From Avrilella dinanensis (GTDB lineage: Bacteria > Bacteroidota > Bacteroidia > Flavobacteriales > Flavobacteriaceae), in contig NZ_NIPO01000001.1 in NCBI RefSeq assembly GCF_002807015.1, positions 1,924,417-1,988,416 of the forward strand: DNA of 64,000 nucleotides, read 5' to 3'. A program made the position numbers and the translations under genes. Under the pieces are notes generated by a model. That model did no database searches. It had not been told where the DNA came from and saw nothing but the letters and a program-made list of their open reading frames with translations. Shown here one piece after another: positions 20,671 through 30,766 of this stretch. How positions within the stretch are numbered: the stretch's first letter is position 1; each line of letters starts with the position of its first letter.

Positions 20671-21663
20671 ATGGCATTATTTAATTTTCAAAAGCCCGAT
20701 AAAGTTATCATGATTGACTCAACTGAGTTTAAGGGGAAATTCGAATTCAGACCTCTTGAACCAGGATATGGGTTGACCGTTGGTAATGCACTGAGAAGAG
20801 TTCTCTTGTCGTCCCTTGAGGGATACGCCATCACATCTGTAAAAATTGAAGGCGTTGAGCATGAGTTCTCTGCTATTGCCGGAGTGGTTGAAGATGTAAC
20901 CGAAATCATTCTGAATCTAAAACAGATTCGTTTGAAAAAACAAATCGATGATGTAGATAATGAATCGGTAAGCATTTCTTTTTCAGGTAAAAATCAGCTT
21001 ACTGCTGGTGATTTCCAAAAATTTATTTCAGGATTCCAAGTGCTTAACCCCGACTTAGTGGTTTGTAACCTGGAAGAAAAAGTAAATTTATCTATGGAAC
21101 TTACCATAGAAAAGGGTAGAGGATACGTTCCGGCCGAAGAAAATAAAAAAGCCAACGCTCCTATTGGAACAATTTTCGTAGATTCTATTTACACTCCTGT
21201 TAAAAACGTTAGATACGCAATCGAAAACTATCGTGTGGAGCAAAAAACAGACTATGAAAAACTGGTTTTAGACATTGTTACAGACGGGTCAATCCACCCA
21301 AAAGACGCCTTGACTGAAGCAGCCAAAACATTGATTCATCACTTCATGTTATTCTCTGACGAAAGAATAACACTTGAAGCTGACGAAATTGCTCAATCAG
21401 ATTCTTACGACGAAGAATCATTACACATGAGACAGCTATTGAAAACTAAACTAGTTGATATGGACTTGTCTGTGAGAGCATTAAATTGTTTGAAGGCAGC
21501 CGAAGTAGATACTTTAGGCGACTTAGTAACATTTAGCAGAAGCGATTTGATGAAATTCAGAAACTTCGGAAAAAAATCTTTGGCAGAGTTGGAAGAACTT
21601 GTTGAAGTCAAAGGATTAGATTTCGGAATGGATCTCTCAAAATATAAATTAGATAAAGAATAA
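20671..21663 (+). CDS. rpoA: RNA polymerase alpha subunit
   Basis: 330-aa subunit that nucleates RNA polymerase assembly. The N-terminal domain carries the [17 protein letters not shown] dimer motif; the C-terminal domain (from about 255, [18 protein letters not shown] ... [10 protein letters not shown]) contacts activators. I choose ATG at 20671 ([11 protein letters not shown]) over a TTG frame from 20650. 32 bp before rplQ. Confidence 0.98.
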   Translation: MALFNFQKPDKVIMIDSTEFKGKFEFRPLEPGYGLTVGNALRRVLLSSLEGYAITSVKIEGVEHEFSAIAGVVEDVTEIILNLKQIRLKKQIDDVDNESVSISFSGKNQLTAGDFQKFISGFQVLNPDLVVCNLEEKVNLSMELTIEKGRGYVPAEENKKANAPIGTIFVDSIYTPVKNVRYAIENYRVEQKTDYEKLVLDIVTDGSIHPKDALTEAAKTLIHHFMLFSDERITLEADEIAQSDSYDEESLHMRQLLKTKLVDMDLSVRALNCLKAAEVDTLGDLVTFSRSDLMKFRNFGKKSLAELEELVEVKGLDFGMDLSKYKLDKE

Positions 21664-21695
21664 GTTGGACTATAAAGTCCTAATTCCAAAAGAAA

Positions 21696-22208
21696 ATGAG
21701 ACACGGAAAAAAAGTATATAAACTAGGAAGAAAAACCGGACACAGACGTGCGTTGTTGGCAAATATGTCTAGTTCATTAATTGAACACAAACGTATCAAT
21801 ACTACTTTGACCAAAGCTAAAGCTCTTCAGCAATTCGTTGAACCTTTGGTGACCAAAGCGAAAACTGACGACACACATAACCGAAGAGTAGTTTTCTCTT
21901 ATGTAAGAGATAAACATGCGGTTACTGAGTTGTTCAGAACAATTGCTCCAAAAGTGGGTGATCGTCCGGGAGGATACACACGTATCATCAAATTAGGGAA
22001 TCGTCTTGGCGACAACGCTGAGATGGCAATGATTGAATTCGTAGATTTCAACGAGTTGTACAACGCTGACAAAAAAGAAGCGAAGAAAACAACACGTAGA
22101 GGTAGAAGAAAATCTACAAAAACAGAAGAAGTTGTAGCCGAAACTACTGAAGTGGAAAACAAAGTAGAAGAAGCAAACGATACTGAAACTAAAGAAACCA
22201 AAGAATAA
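21696..22208 (+). CDS. rplQ: 50S ribosomal protein L17
   Basis: 170-aa protein; [21 protein letters not shown] is diagnostic. It has a roughly 50-residue C-terminal extension, first basic ([10 protein letters not shown]) then very acidic and Glu-rich, common in Bacteroidetes but absent from the 127-aa E. coli protein. Last gene of the ribosomal run, followed by a good terminator. Confidence 0.97.
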   Translation: MRHGKKVYKLGRKTGHRRALLANMSSSLIEHKRINTTLTKAKALQQFVEPLVTKAKTDDTHNRRVVFSYVRDKHAVTELFRTIAPKVGDRPGGYTRIIKLGNRLGDNAEMAMIEFVDFNELYNADKKEAKKTTRRGRRKSTKTEEVVAETTEVENKVEEANDTETKETKE

Positions 22209-22235
22209 TGATTATTGGTTTTTAAAATAAGAAAA

Positions 22236-22268
22236 GGGCAAACGCAATTAATGTTTGTCCTTTTTTTT
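22236..22268 (+). terminator. terminator of the ribosomal/rpoA run
   Basis: GGGCAAAC (22236-22243) pairs with GTTTGTCC (22253-22260) around a 9-nt loop, followed by eight T. It closes the transcript 28 bp after rplQ. Confidence 0.85.
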
Positions 22269-22297
22269 GCCAAAATTTGAACAATCAAAAATAAGAT

Positions 22298-23410
22298 ATG
22301 AAATACCAACACAGAAAAAGAGCGATTATATTACTCGAAGATGGTACTATCTTCTACGGAAAATCAGTAGGTATTGAAGGAACAACTTTCGGGGAAATAT
22401 GTTTCAATACCGGAGTAACCGGCTATCAGGAAATTTTTACAGACCCGTCTTATTACAAACAAATCATGGTTTCGACCACTGCACATGTCGGGAATTATGG
22501 CGTAACCGATGTCGATACCGATTCGTCAGACATTCAGATAGCAGGTTTAGTTTGCCGGAACTTTAGCTATACCTATTCCAGACCCGCGGCCACAGATTCT
22601 TTGTACAATTATTTTGAGAAAAAAGGATTGGTTGCCGTTTCTGATGTTGATACCAGAGCATTAACTGCCCATATTCGCGATAACGGTGCGATGAATGCTG
22701 TCATTTCTACCGACGGAAAGTCTGTGGAAGAGTTGAAAGCATTATTGACAGAAGTGCCAAGTATGGAGGGTATGGAATTGGCGTCAAAAGTTTCTACCAA
22801 AGAACCTTATTTCTTCGGAGAAGAAAATGCGACTTACAAAGTTGCTGCGATGGATTTTGGTATCAAAACAAACATATTGAGATGTCTGGCAGAAAGAGAT
22901 TGTTATGTCAAAGTATTTCCATACAACAGCACCAAAGAGCAACTCGACAGCTTTAATCCGGACGGATATTTCTTGTCTAACGGACCGGGCGACCCGCAGC
23001 CGCTGACCGAGGTGGTTAAAGAAGTAACCAAAATTATCCAGTCAAGCAAGCCGGTTTTCGGTATCTGTCTGGGACATCAGCTCATCGCACTTTCTCATGG
23101 CGTGAACACCTATAAAATGTTTAACGGCCACCGCGGAATCAACCATCCGGTAATGAACATCAACACCGGAAAAGGCGAAATCACTTCTCAGAATCACGGT
23201 TTTGCCGTAGTGCGTGAAGAGGTCGAAAACCACGCTGATTTAGAGATTTCTCACTACCATATCAACGATAATACCGTGGCAGGAATCCGGTTGAAAAACA
23301 AACCGGTCTTTTCGGTACAATACCATCCAGAAGCCAGTCCGGGACCACATGATTCCCGTTATTTGTTTGATGATTTTGTAGAAAATATGAAAGCACAAAA
23401 ACAAGGGTAA
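22298..23410 (+). CDS. carA: carbamoyl-phosphate synthase small subunit
   Basis: 370-aa glutaminase subunit that passes ammonia to CarB for pyrimidine and arginine synthesis. The class I amidotransferase triad is visible: Cys in GICLGHQ, and His/Glu in YHPEASPGPHD. carB is not adjacent, since the next gene encodes an unrelated lipoprotein. It is flanked by terminators on both sides, so it is probably monocistronic. Confidence 0.96.
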   Translation: MKYQHRKRAIILLEDGTIFYGKSVGIEGTTFGEICFNTGVTGYQEIFTDPSYYKQIMVSTTAHVGNYGVTDVDTDSSDIQIAGLVCRNFSYTYSRPAATDSLYNYFEKKGLVAVSDVDTRALTAHIRDNGAMNAVISTDGKSVEELKALLTEVPSMEGMELASKVSTKEPYFFGEENATYKVAAMDFGIKTNILRCLAERDCYVKVFPYNSTKEQLDSFNPDGYFLSNGPGDPQPLTEVVKEVTKIIQSSKPVFGICLGHQLIALSHGVNTYKMFNGHRGINHPVMNINTGKGEITSQNHGFAVVREEVENHADLEISHYHINDNTVAGIRLKNKPVFSVQYHPEASPGPHDSRYLFDDFVENMKAQKQG

Positions 23411-23423
23411 ATAATATGTAAAG

Positions 23424-23447
23424 CCGGAAGAAATTCCGGTTTTTTTG
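23424..23447 (+). terminator. terminator after carA
   Basis: CCGGAA-GAAA-TTCCGG with a GNRA-type tetraloop (23424-23439), followed by an uninterrupted T-run. Confidence 0.88.
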
Positions 23448-23528
23448 TTTTTCTGTAAGTTGTTTTTTTCTAAAAATTTGTTTTAACTCATAATTGTTGC
23501 GATATTGTGAAGAATAAAAATAAATATC

Positions 23529-24122
23529 ATGAAAAAAATAGTTGTTTTATTAACCATTTTTGCCGTTTTTTATTCTTGTAAAAATGAACAAACAGAAAAA
23601 ATAGAAGAGCCGATATTGAGCGAGGAAGCGATTACTAATTTTGCTTCTAATATTAATTTTTTTGATACAATCAGGACAGATACCATACCATTATTTGAAA
23701 CGAATAAAATAGCTGACCTGAACCAAAATATTCAGATTCTAGAACAATTTGACAATGAAGTTAAAGGCTTAATCGATGGCTATAAATTTATAAAGGAGGA
23801 AAATGCTCCGGAAGTAAATCTGGTCACATACAAATTGAATCATATAAACACAAAAATGTTCATCACAGATTTAGTATTTTGGAATGCCCAAACCAAAACA
23901 CCTATTGAAGTTATTCCGTATCCTGCCAAACCAGAATTTCCGTTTATGAAATGCCCGGAAGGTTGGTCTGGCGGTCAGGAATACGACGCCAGCGAACTCG
24001 TAACTCAGGTAAAAGATATTCTGTCAAAAGAATTAGAAAAAGAGTGTTTGGAAATAAGGTTCGTGAATAACCTTTCTCAAACAAAGTTATGTTATAAAAC
24101 TTGCCAGACCGGCTTGAAATAA
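23529..24122 (+). CDS. predicted lipoprotein, function unknown
   Basis: 197-aa protein with a lipoprotein signal (MKKIVVLLTIFAVFYSC, Cys17). After an acidic N-terminus it has no recognised domain. The end contains four more cysteines (KCPEG, KECLE, KLCYKTC) that could form disulfides. It stands alone between the carA terminator and eno. Not recognised as a named family. Confidence 0.6.
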   Translation: MKKIVVLLTIFAVFYSCKNEQTEKIEEPILSEEAITNFASNINFFDTIRTDTIPLFETNKIADLNQNIQILEQFDNEVKGLIDGYKFIKEENAPEVNLVTYKLNHINTKMFITDLVFWNAQTKTPIEVIPYPAKPEFPFMKCPEGWSGGQEYDASELVTQVKDILSKELEKECLEIRFVNNLSQTKLCYKTCQTGLK

Positions 24123-24181
24123 CTATTCAAATTCTGATGGCTGAAATCCGTCTGCCTAAGATTAAAAACCAAAAAAATAAT

Positions 24182-24189
24182 TACATTTG
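24182..24189 (+). promoter_or_regulatory. -7 element of the eno promoter
   Basis: TACATTTG 30 bp before the eno ATG. No clear TTG lies 17-23 bp upstream, so only the -7 element is claimed. Confidence 0.45.
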
Positions 24190-24218
24190 CAGAACTAAAT
24201 CATACAACACAATTTTAG

Positions 24219-25511
<1,293 letters not shown>

Positions 25512-25592
25512 TAGTAAAGAGTCTATTTAATTTTTTGAGGTCATAATAATTATGTGTTTTTAAACTTTGTAAAGGTATTTAAACATGACGCT

Positions 25593-25636
25593 TGTCATTC
25601 CGTAGGAATCTCTGTAAAGATGCTTACAGCATGACG
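25593..25636 (+). repeat. dispersed repeat 'GTCATTCCG', copy 1
   Basis: TGTCATTCCGTAGGAATCT followed by AAAGATGCTTACAGCA; the reverse complement of nearly the same sequence occurs at 51226-51264, and partial relatives occur at 34217-34264 and 49901 onward. Always intergenic. Confidence 0.75.
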
Positions 25637-25639
25637 AAT

Positions 25640-25678
25640 AAAACGTTGAATTCAAAATATCGTTGAATTCAACGTTTT
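25640..25678 (+). repeat. 16-bp perfect inverted repeat
   Basis: AAAACGTTGAATTCAA (25640-25655) and TTGAATTCAACGTTTT (25663-25678) form a perfect stem with a 7-nt loop; each arm also contains the palindrome TTGAATTCAA. There is no clear T-run. It lies 62 bp before the porin gene, just upstream of its promoter. Confidence 0.7.
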
Positions 25679-25690
25679 GAATATTATCTA

Positions 25691-25725
25691 TTGACCTCTA
25701 ACATTACAGAAAAAAGTTACCTTTG
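25691..25725 (+). promoter_or_regulatory. promoter of the Porin_10-type gene
   Basis: TTG at 25691-25693 and TACCTTTG at 25718-25725, spaced 24 bp, one base longer than usual. The -7 element is 14 bp before the ATG. Confidence 0.5.
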
Positions 25726-25739
25726 TAAAAAAATGGTCT

Positions 25740-27788
25740 ATGCAAAAATGGCTGCTTATTTTTTTGTTGATGTCTGTTTCGGTTTTTGCTCAGCGAAAAC
25801 CGTTGCGAGGCGTTGGCGGAACTGATTTACAGAAAGTAGAATCAAGAGGAATACAATTCGGGAATAATGCCATTCGCACAGATAGCGTAAAAGGAATCCG
25901 GACGCAACTGCAAGACAGTATCCCGCCGATAGAAAGCTATTTAATCAAAGATTATCAGGATTATCTGACGACTTTCGACACGACTTTGACCATTCAAAAA
26001 CACTACGCAGTCAATTATCTTCGCAGAGATGAATTCGGATTGCTGCCTTTTGCCAACGACGGACAAACCTACAATACATTAGATTTCGGTATCAGGCAGT
26101 ATCAGGCTTATCCCGTTATCGGGTTTGGAGCAAGACAGTTTGCCTATCAGCAGGCGGAAGATGTCAATTATTATCATGTTCCCACGCCAGCGTCTGAGTT
26201 GTATTACCGTTCGGCAATTCAGCAAGGACAGACTTTAGACGCTCTTTTTACCACCAATTTAAACGAACAGTTGAATGTTTTTATCGGCTACAAAGGACTT
26301 CGTTCCAACGGAAGATATATCAACCAACTGACGAGTAACGGAAATTTCAAAATAGGTGGTTCTTATCTCTCTAAAAACAATAGATACCGACTGAAAACGC
26401 ATATTGCCGTTCAGGATATTTCTACACAGGAAAACGGCGGAATTACCGACCTGGATTTGTTCCTCAGTAGCGAGGATATTTATTCCAACCGTGAACGTTT
26501 AAACGTGTTTTTCAGAGATGCCACTTCCTTGTATAAAGGATTCAGAGGATATTTACAGCATCGGTTTAATTTTGTTCAAACCGAAAATGATAATGCTATG
26601 GCATTGAAACATGTTTTTCGCTATGAATATCTGACCAATTCCTTCACGCAGGGCAATACCAATCCCGATAATTATTTTACAGAAAACGACGGAACCCAGC
26701 CGGAATCTAACCGGATTGAAAATTATTATGGCAAAAGTTTTTCCAGTAACATCAATGACAAAGTGCGTAACCGGAACCTTTACAATCAATTGGCATTGAG
26801 TTACGATAATGGTAAATTAGGCGAATTGTCTTTCGGAATAGAACATTTTGGTTATAATTATTACTATCATTCTCAAATGCTTGGCGAAAGCGGTGAAGTC
26901 TTAGTACCCAATTCGTTGCAGGTCGATATGATTAGCGTAGTCGGTAATTATCAGTTGAGAACCAGTAAAGTAGATGCCGATTTTTCTGCTCGTCAATCCA
27001 TAGTAGGCAACACGTTGAGCGAGTTGAGCGGATTATTTGCCTATCAGCCTTGGGAAAAAATACAGGTTTTGGCAAAGTATGAATTCATCAGTAAGCAACC
27101 TCGTTTTACCCAACAGCTTTTCCAGAGTAACTATGTGGAATACAATTGGTACAACGAATTCAACAACGAAAAGATTAATCGTTTGCAGGCGAATATTCAA
27201 ACACCTTGGTTGAATATCGGTGCCGATTATCAGCTGTTGCACGACAAAGTGTATTTTAGCCTGGATAATCCTCCGGTTGATGACCAAAACAGAATCCGTC
27301 AGGTTGTTCTCGCTCCAAAACAATACAGCAAAGCGATAAATTATCTGGGAATCAGATTACAGAAGGAATTTACATTCGGGAAATTCGCTTTAGATAATAC
27401 CGTATTGTATCAGGTGGTTACACAAGAAGAAAGCGTGTTGAACCTGCCTAAGTTTACAATAAGAAACACGCTTTATTATTCCGACTATTGGTTTGACAAA
27501 GCATTGTTTCTGCAAACAGGTTTTACTTTCCAGTATTTTACTGAATATTATGCAGACGGTTATCTGCCGGTTATCGGAGATTTCTATACCCAAACTCACA
27601 GCAAAATTGGGAATTACCCGGTGCTGGATTTTTTCTTTAATGCCAAAATCCGTACAGCGAGGGTGTTTCTTAAAGTTGAAAACTTCAACCAGAAACTGAT
27701 GAAAAAGAACAAGCATTACGCTGCACCGGGTTATCCGTACCGTGATATGACAATCCGCATCGGGATAATATGGGATTTCTTTAGTTAA
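25740..27788 (+). CDS. putative outer-membrane porin (Porin_10 type)
   Basis: 682-aa outer-membrane protein. A signal peptide (MQKWLLIFLLMSVSVFAQ) is followed by a soluble N-terminal segment and a long run of alternating beta strands. The stretch YNTLDFGIRQYQAYPVIGFGARQF and the overall length resemble the Bacteroidetes 'putative porin' family PF14121. The substrate is unknown. It starts 14 bp after a promoter -7 element and appears monocistronic. Confidence 0.75.
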   Translation: MQKWLLIFLLMSVSVFAQRKPLRGVGGTDLQKVESRGIQFGNNAIRTDSVKGIRTQLQDSIPPIESYLIKDYQDYLTTFDTTLTIQKHYAVNYLRRDEFGLLPFANDGQTYNTLDFGIRQYQAYPVIGFGARQFAYQQAEDVNYYHVPTPASELYYRSAIQQGQTLDALFTTNLNEQLNVFIGYKGLRSNGRYINQLTSNGNFKIGGSYLSKNNRYRLKTHIAVQDISTQENGGITDLDLFLSSEDIYSNRERLNVFFRDATSLYKGFRGYLQHRFNFVQTENDNAMALKHVFRYEYLTNSFTQGNTNPDNYFTENDGTQPESNRIENYYGKSFSSNINDKVRNRNLYNQLALSYDNGKLGELSFGIEHFGYNYYYHSQMLGESGEVLVPNSLQVDMISVVGNYQLRTSKVDADFSARQSIVGNTLSELSGLFAYQPWEKIQVLAKYEFISKQPRFTQQLFQSNYVEYNWYNEFNNEKINRLQANIQTPWLNIGADYQLLHDKVYFSLDNPPVDDQNRIRQVVLAPKQYSKAINYLGIRLQKEFTFGKFALDNTVLYQVVTQEESVLNLPKFTIRNTLYYSDYWFDKALFLQTGFTFQYFTEYYADGYLPVIGDFYTQTHSKIGNYPVLDFFFNAKIRTARVFLKVENFNQKLMKKNKHYAAPGYPYRDMTIRIGIIWDFFS

Positions 27789-27859
27789 GAAAAATCCTTT
27801 ATTCTGAAGTAAAAACCACGCATAAAATAACCGAAAGAGGAATTTAAGCAGATTCTTAT

Positions 27860-27867
27860 TACCTTTG
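27860..27867 (+). promoter_or_regulatory. -7 element before the CBS-like gene
   Basis: TACCTTTG 18 bp before the ATG pair at 27886/27889. It overlaps the in-frame TTG at 27865, which rules out that longer start. Confidence 0.5.
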
Positions 27868-27885
27868 CCCACATTAAAGCATAAG

Positions 27886-28869
27886 ATGATGAACTACGCA
27901 AAAAATATATTGGAAACCATTGGTAACACGCCTTTGGTGCAAATCAATCATATTACCAAAGAACTGCCTTGTCAGGTATTGGCAAAAGTTGAGTATTTTA
28001 ATCCGGGGCATTCCTGTAAAGACCGCATGGCTTTAAAAATGGTTGAAGATGCCGAAAAAGACGGGCGTTTACAGCCGGGAGGAACTATCATCGAAGGTAC
28101 ATCAGGCAACACCGGAATGGGTTTAGCTTTAGCAGCCATTGTGAAAGGTTATAAACTGATTTGCGTAATCTCAGACAAACAATCCAAAGAAAAAATGGAT
28201 ATTCTGCGGGCTGTCGGAGCAGAAGTGGTGGTTTGTCCTACCAATGTTGAACCAGAAGACCCACGTTCGTATTATTCGGTTTCTAAGCGATTGGCGGAAG
28301 AAACGCCTAATTCGTGGTATGTGAATCAATACGACAATCCGTCCAACACACAGGCAAACTATGAGCAAACTGGTCCCGAAATCTGGGAGCAAACCAAAGG
28401 TCGCATAACGCATTTTGTAGTGGGTGTAGGAACTGGCGGAACCATATCCGGAATCGGGAAATACTTGAAAGAACAAAATCCGAATGTGAAAATATGGGGA
28501 GTCGATACTTATGGCTCGGTGTTTAAAAAATATCACGAAACCGGTGTTTTTGACGAAAATGAAATTTATCCATATGTAACTGAGGGAATCGGCGAGGACA
28601 TTCTGCCCGAAAATGTAGATTTCTCTATCATCGACGGCTTTACAAAAGTAACCGACAAAGACGCCGCGGTTTACACACGTCGTTTGGCAAAAGAAGAAGG
28701 GTTGTTTGTTGGTATGTCGGCAGGTTCGGCGATTAAAGGTGTTTTACAGTTTAAGGAACATTTCAAACCTGATGATGTAGTCGTAGTTTTGTTCCATGAT
28801 TCAGGCTCGCGGTATGTAGCCAAAATCTTTAATGACGACTGGATGAAAGAAATGGGATATTTGGATTAA
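27886..28869 (+). CDS. PLP enzyme, cystathionine beta-synthase/cysteine synthase family
   Basis: 327-aa fold-type II PLP enzyme. The Schiff-base Lys is in NPGHSCKDRMA, the phosphate loop is GTGGT, and the substrate loop is TSGNTG. The segments NQYDNPSNTQANYEQTGPEI and EGIGEDILPENVD resemble cystathionine beta-synthase more than CysK. It lacks the heme N-terminus and the C-terminal Bateman domain of animal CBS. It may make cystathionine or cysteine from serine or O-acetylserine. ATG at 27886 (or 27889) fits the promoter; the TTG frame from 27865 does not. Confidence 0.85.
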   Translation: MMNYAKNILETIGNTPLVQINHITKELPCQVLAKVEYFNPGHSCKDRMALKMVEDAEKDGRLQPGGTIIEGTSGNTGMGLALAAIVKGYKLICVISDKQSKEKMDILRAVGAEVVVCPTNVEPEDPRSYYSVSKRLAEETPNSWYVNQYDNPSNTQANYEQTGPEIWEQTKGRITHFVVGVGTGGTISGIGKYLKEQNPNVKIWGVDTYGSVFKKYHETGVFDENEIYPYVTEGIGEDILPENVDFSIIDGFTKVTDKDAAVYTRRLAKEEGLFVGMSAGSAIKGVLQFKEHFKPDDVVVVLFHDSGSRYVAKIFNDDWMKEMGYLD

Positions 28870-28987
28870 CTATTGTCTAATAATAAATAAAAAAACGATG
28901 AAATGCCTATCACAGGATTAGCAAACCAACCGAAAATGATAATTAAGGCATTCCATCTGACCATAAAAAAACAATAAATATAAACAG

Positions 28988-29389
28988 ATGAAAACAATCA
29001 ATGTATCAGCCGTAATAGGCGTTTTAATCTTTGGTATTCTTATTATTGCCGGATTAATGTTCGGATTACCGAAATATAATGTATGGCAACAGGAAATGGC
29101 AGGTAAGGCAGAAATGGCAAAAGCCGAGCAAAACCGTAAAATCTTGGTCGAAGAAGCAAAAGCCCGTTTGGAAGCTGAAAAACTTAATGCTCAGGCAGAA
29201 ATCGAAAGAGCAAAAGGAATGGCAGAAGCCATGCAGGTGGAAAACGGAACGTTGAACGAAACCTACAACCAGTATCTGTTTATCCGCACGTTGGAGAAAC
29301 TGGCAGATAAAGGCAGTTTGCCGCAAATTATCTACATTCCGTCAGACGGATTATTGCCGGTAATGGACGTGAAGAAAAGCGAGAAATAA
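28988..29389 (+). CDS. membrane-anchored coiled-coil protein, SPFH C-terminus-like
   Basis: 133-aa protein: one N-terminal membrane helix (about 8-28), then an Ala/Glu/Lys-rich coiled coil (about 35-80, EEAKARLEAEKLNAQAEIERAKG), then QYLFIRTLEKLADKGSLPQIIYIPSDGLLP. The coiled coil and the IYIPSDG ending look like the C-terminal third of band-7/SPFH proteins, but the SPFH domain itself is missing. It may be a natural stub partner of flotillin-type scaffolds. Function unknown. Confidence 0.65.
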   Translation: MKTINVSAVIGVLIFGILIIAGLMFGLPKYNVWQQEMAGKAEMAKAEQNRKILVEEAKARLEAEKLNAQAEIERAKGMAEAMQVENGTLNETYNQYLFIRTLEKLADKGSLPQIIYIPSDGLLPVMDVKKSEK

Positions 29390-29413
29390 TAAGATAATTG
29401 CCCTATTTATTAC

Positions 29414-29449
29414 AAACCTTCCAGATTTTTTTTGGAAGGTTTTTTTTGG
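29414..29449 (+). terminator. terminator after the SPFH-like stub
   Basis: AAACCTTCCA (29414-29423) and TGGAAGGTTT (29433-29442) form a 10-bp stem, followed by T-run. Confidence 0.85.
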
Positions 29450-29491
29450 TTAATTCATAAAAATTTATAATTTTATACGAAATCTTTAGCT

Positions 29492-30766
29492 ATGAAAGAG
29501 GATTTTCTGCATTATGTGTGGAGGAATAAGGCTATGGCGATGTGCCAGATGCTTACCACAGATAACAAGCCGGTGGAGATTATTCACTTTGGCGATTACT
29601 TACAAACCGACGGACCGGATTTCTTTAATGCCAGAATCCGGATTGACGGGCAATTATGGGCTGGCAATGTCGAAATGCACATAAAAAGCTCAAGTTGGTA
29701 TGGGCATAATCACGAAAAAGATGCGGCTTATGACAATGTGATTCTGCATGTTGTCTGGGAAGATGATGTGCCGATTTTCCGCAAAGACGAAACGCTTTTG
29801 CCTACTTTGGTTTTGTCGGAATATGTTAATAAAAAAGCGTTTGAGAATTACCGAAATCTATTTCAGACCAAAAAATATTTGAACTGCGAGTCGTTTATTT
29901 CTGACATCAAACCGATTGTTTGGTTATCCTGGAAAGAGCGGTTGCTGGTCGAGCGATTGGCATATAAATCCGAACCGATGAAAGAGAAACTGCTGGCGAC
30001 CAACCATCATTGGGAAGAAGTTTTTTATCAATTTGTGGTCAGGAATTTTGGTTTGAAAGCCAACGGAAAATATTTCGCAGAATTGGCGGAACGAATTCCT
30101 TTTTCGGTTATTCAAAAAGAACGGCACGAAGTGCAACACCTCGAAGCATTGTTTTTCGGAATGGCGAATTTGCTGGATAATTCATCGGACGAATACACCG
30201 AAAAGTTGCGAAAAACTTATGAATATTTGAAAGTCAAACACCAATTGGAGGATAATTTATCAGGAAAGCCACAATTTTTCCGGTTGCGTCCGCCTAATTT
30301 TCCGACCATTCGTTTGGCTCAGCTGGCACAGTTGCTACATCAGAATGAACATTTGTTTCATGAGTTGGTGGTCGAGCCGATTCGTGCTGAGCGTTGGGTC
30401 AAAAATTTGCAAATTTCGCCTTCAGATTATTGGAAAACTCATTTTGTTTTAGGCAAAGAAAGCCAAAAAAGTACCAAAAAACTGACGCCGAATTTTATTG
30501 ATTTATTGTTGATTAATACCGTTTTTCCTTTTCGGTTTGTGCATAGAAGTTACACCGGTGAAACCGATTTTGAAGATATCATCGAGGCTTATAGGCATTT
30601 GATGCCCGAAAAAAATCATATCGTTGAACTTTTTGAGAAATTAGCCGTTCCGGTCGAAAGTGCTTTAGATTCACAAACGCTGATTCATCTTAAACAAAAT
30701 TACTGCGACCCGAAACGCTGTCTGCATTGTGCAATCGGAAACCAAATCCTGAATCATGAGCGGTAA
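29492..30766 (+). CDS. DUF2851 family protein
   Basis: 424-aa soluble protein of the DUF2851 family, found mostly in Bacteroidetes. Recognisable parts are FNARIRIDGQLWAGNVEMHIKSSSW near the N-terminus, with NVILHVVWEDD after it, and a C-terminal CDPKRCLHCAIG with three Cys that could bind metal. No catalytic role is known. Its end overlaps the next gene by 11 bp, so the two are co-translated. Confidence 0.82.
   Translation: MKEDFLHYVWRNKAMAMCQMLTTDNKPVEIIHFGDYLQTDGPDFFNARIRIDGQLWAGNVEMHIKSSSWYGHNHEKDAAYDNVILHVVWEDDVPIFRKDETLLPTLVLSEYVNKKAFENYRNLFQTKKYLNCESFISDIKPIVWLSWKERLLVERLAYKSEPMKEKLLATNHHWEEVFYQFVVRNFGLKANGKYFAELAERIPFSVIQKERHEVQHLEALFFGMANLLDNSSDEYTEKLRKTYEYLKVKHQLEDNLSGKPQFFRLRPPNFPTIRLAQLAQLLHQNEHLFHELVVEPIRAERWVKNLQISPSDYWKTHFVLGKESQKSTKKLTPNFIDLLLINTVFPFRFVHRSYTGETDFEDIIEAYRHLMPEKNHIVELFEKLAVPVESALDSQTLIHLKQNYCDPKRCLHCAIGNQILNHER

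Noticed and set aside
28895..28955. AATGCCT/AGGCATT inverted repeat between the CBS-like gene and the SPFH-like stub
   Set aside because: Short arms, a long loop and no T-run; it may be chance.
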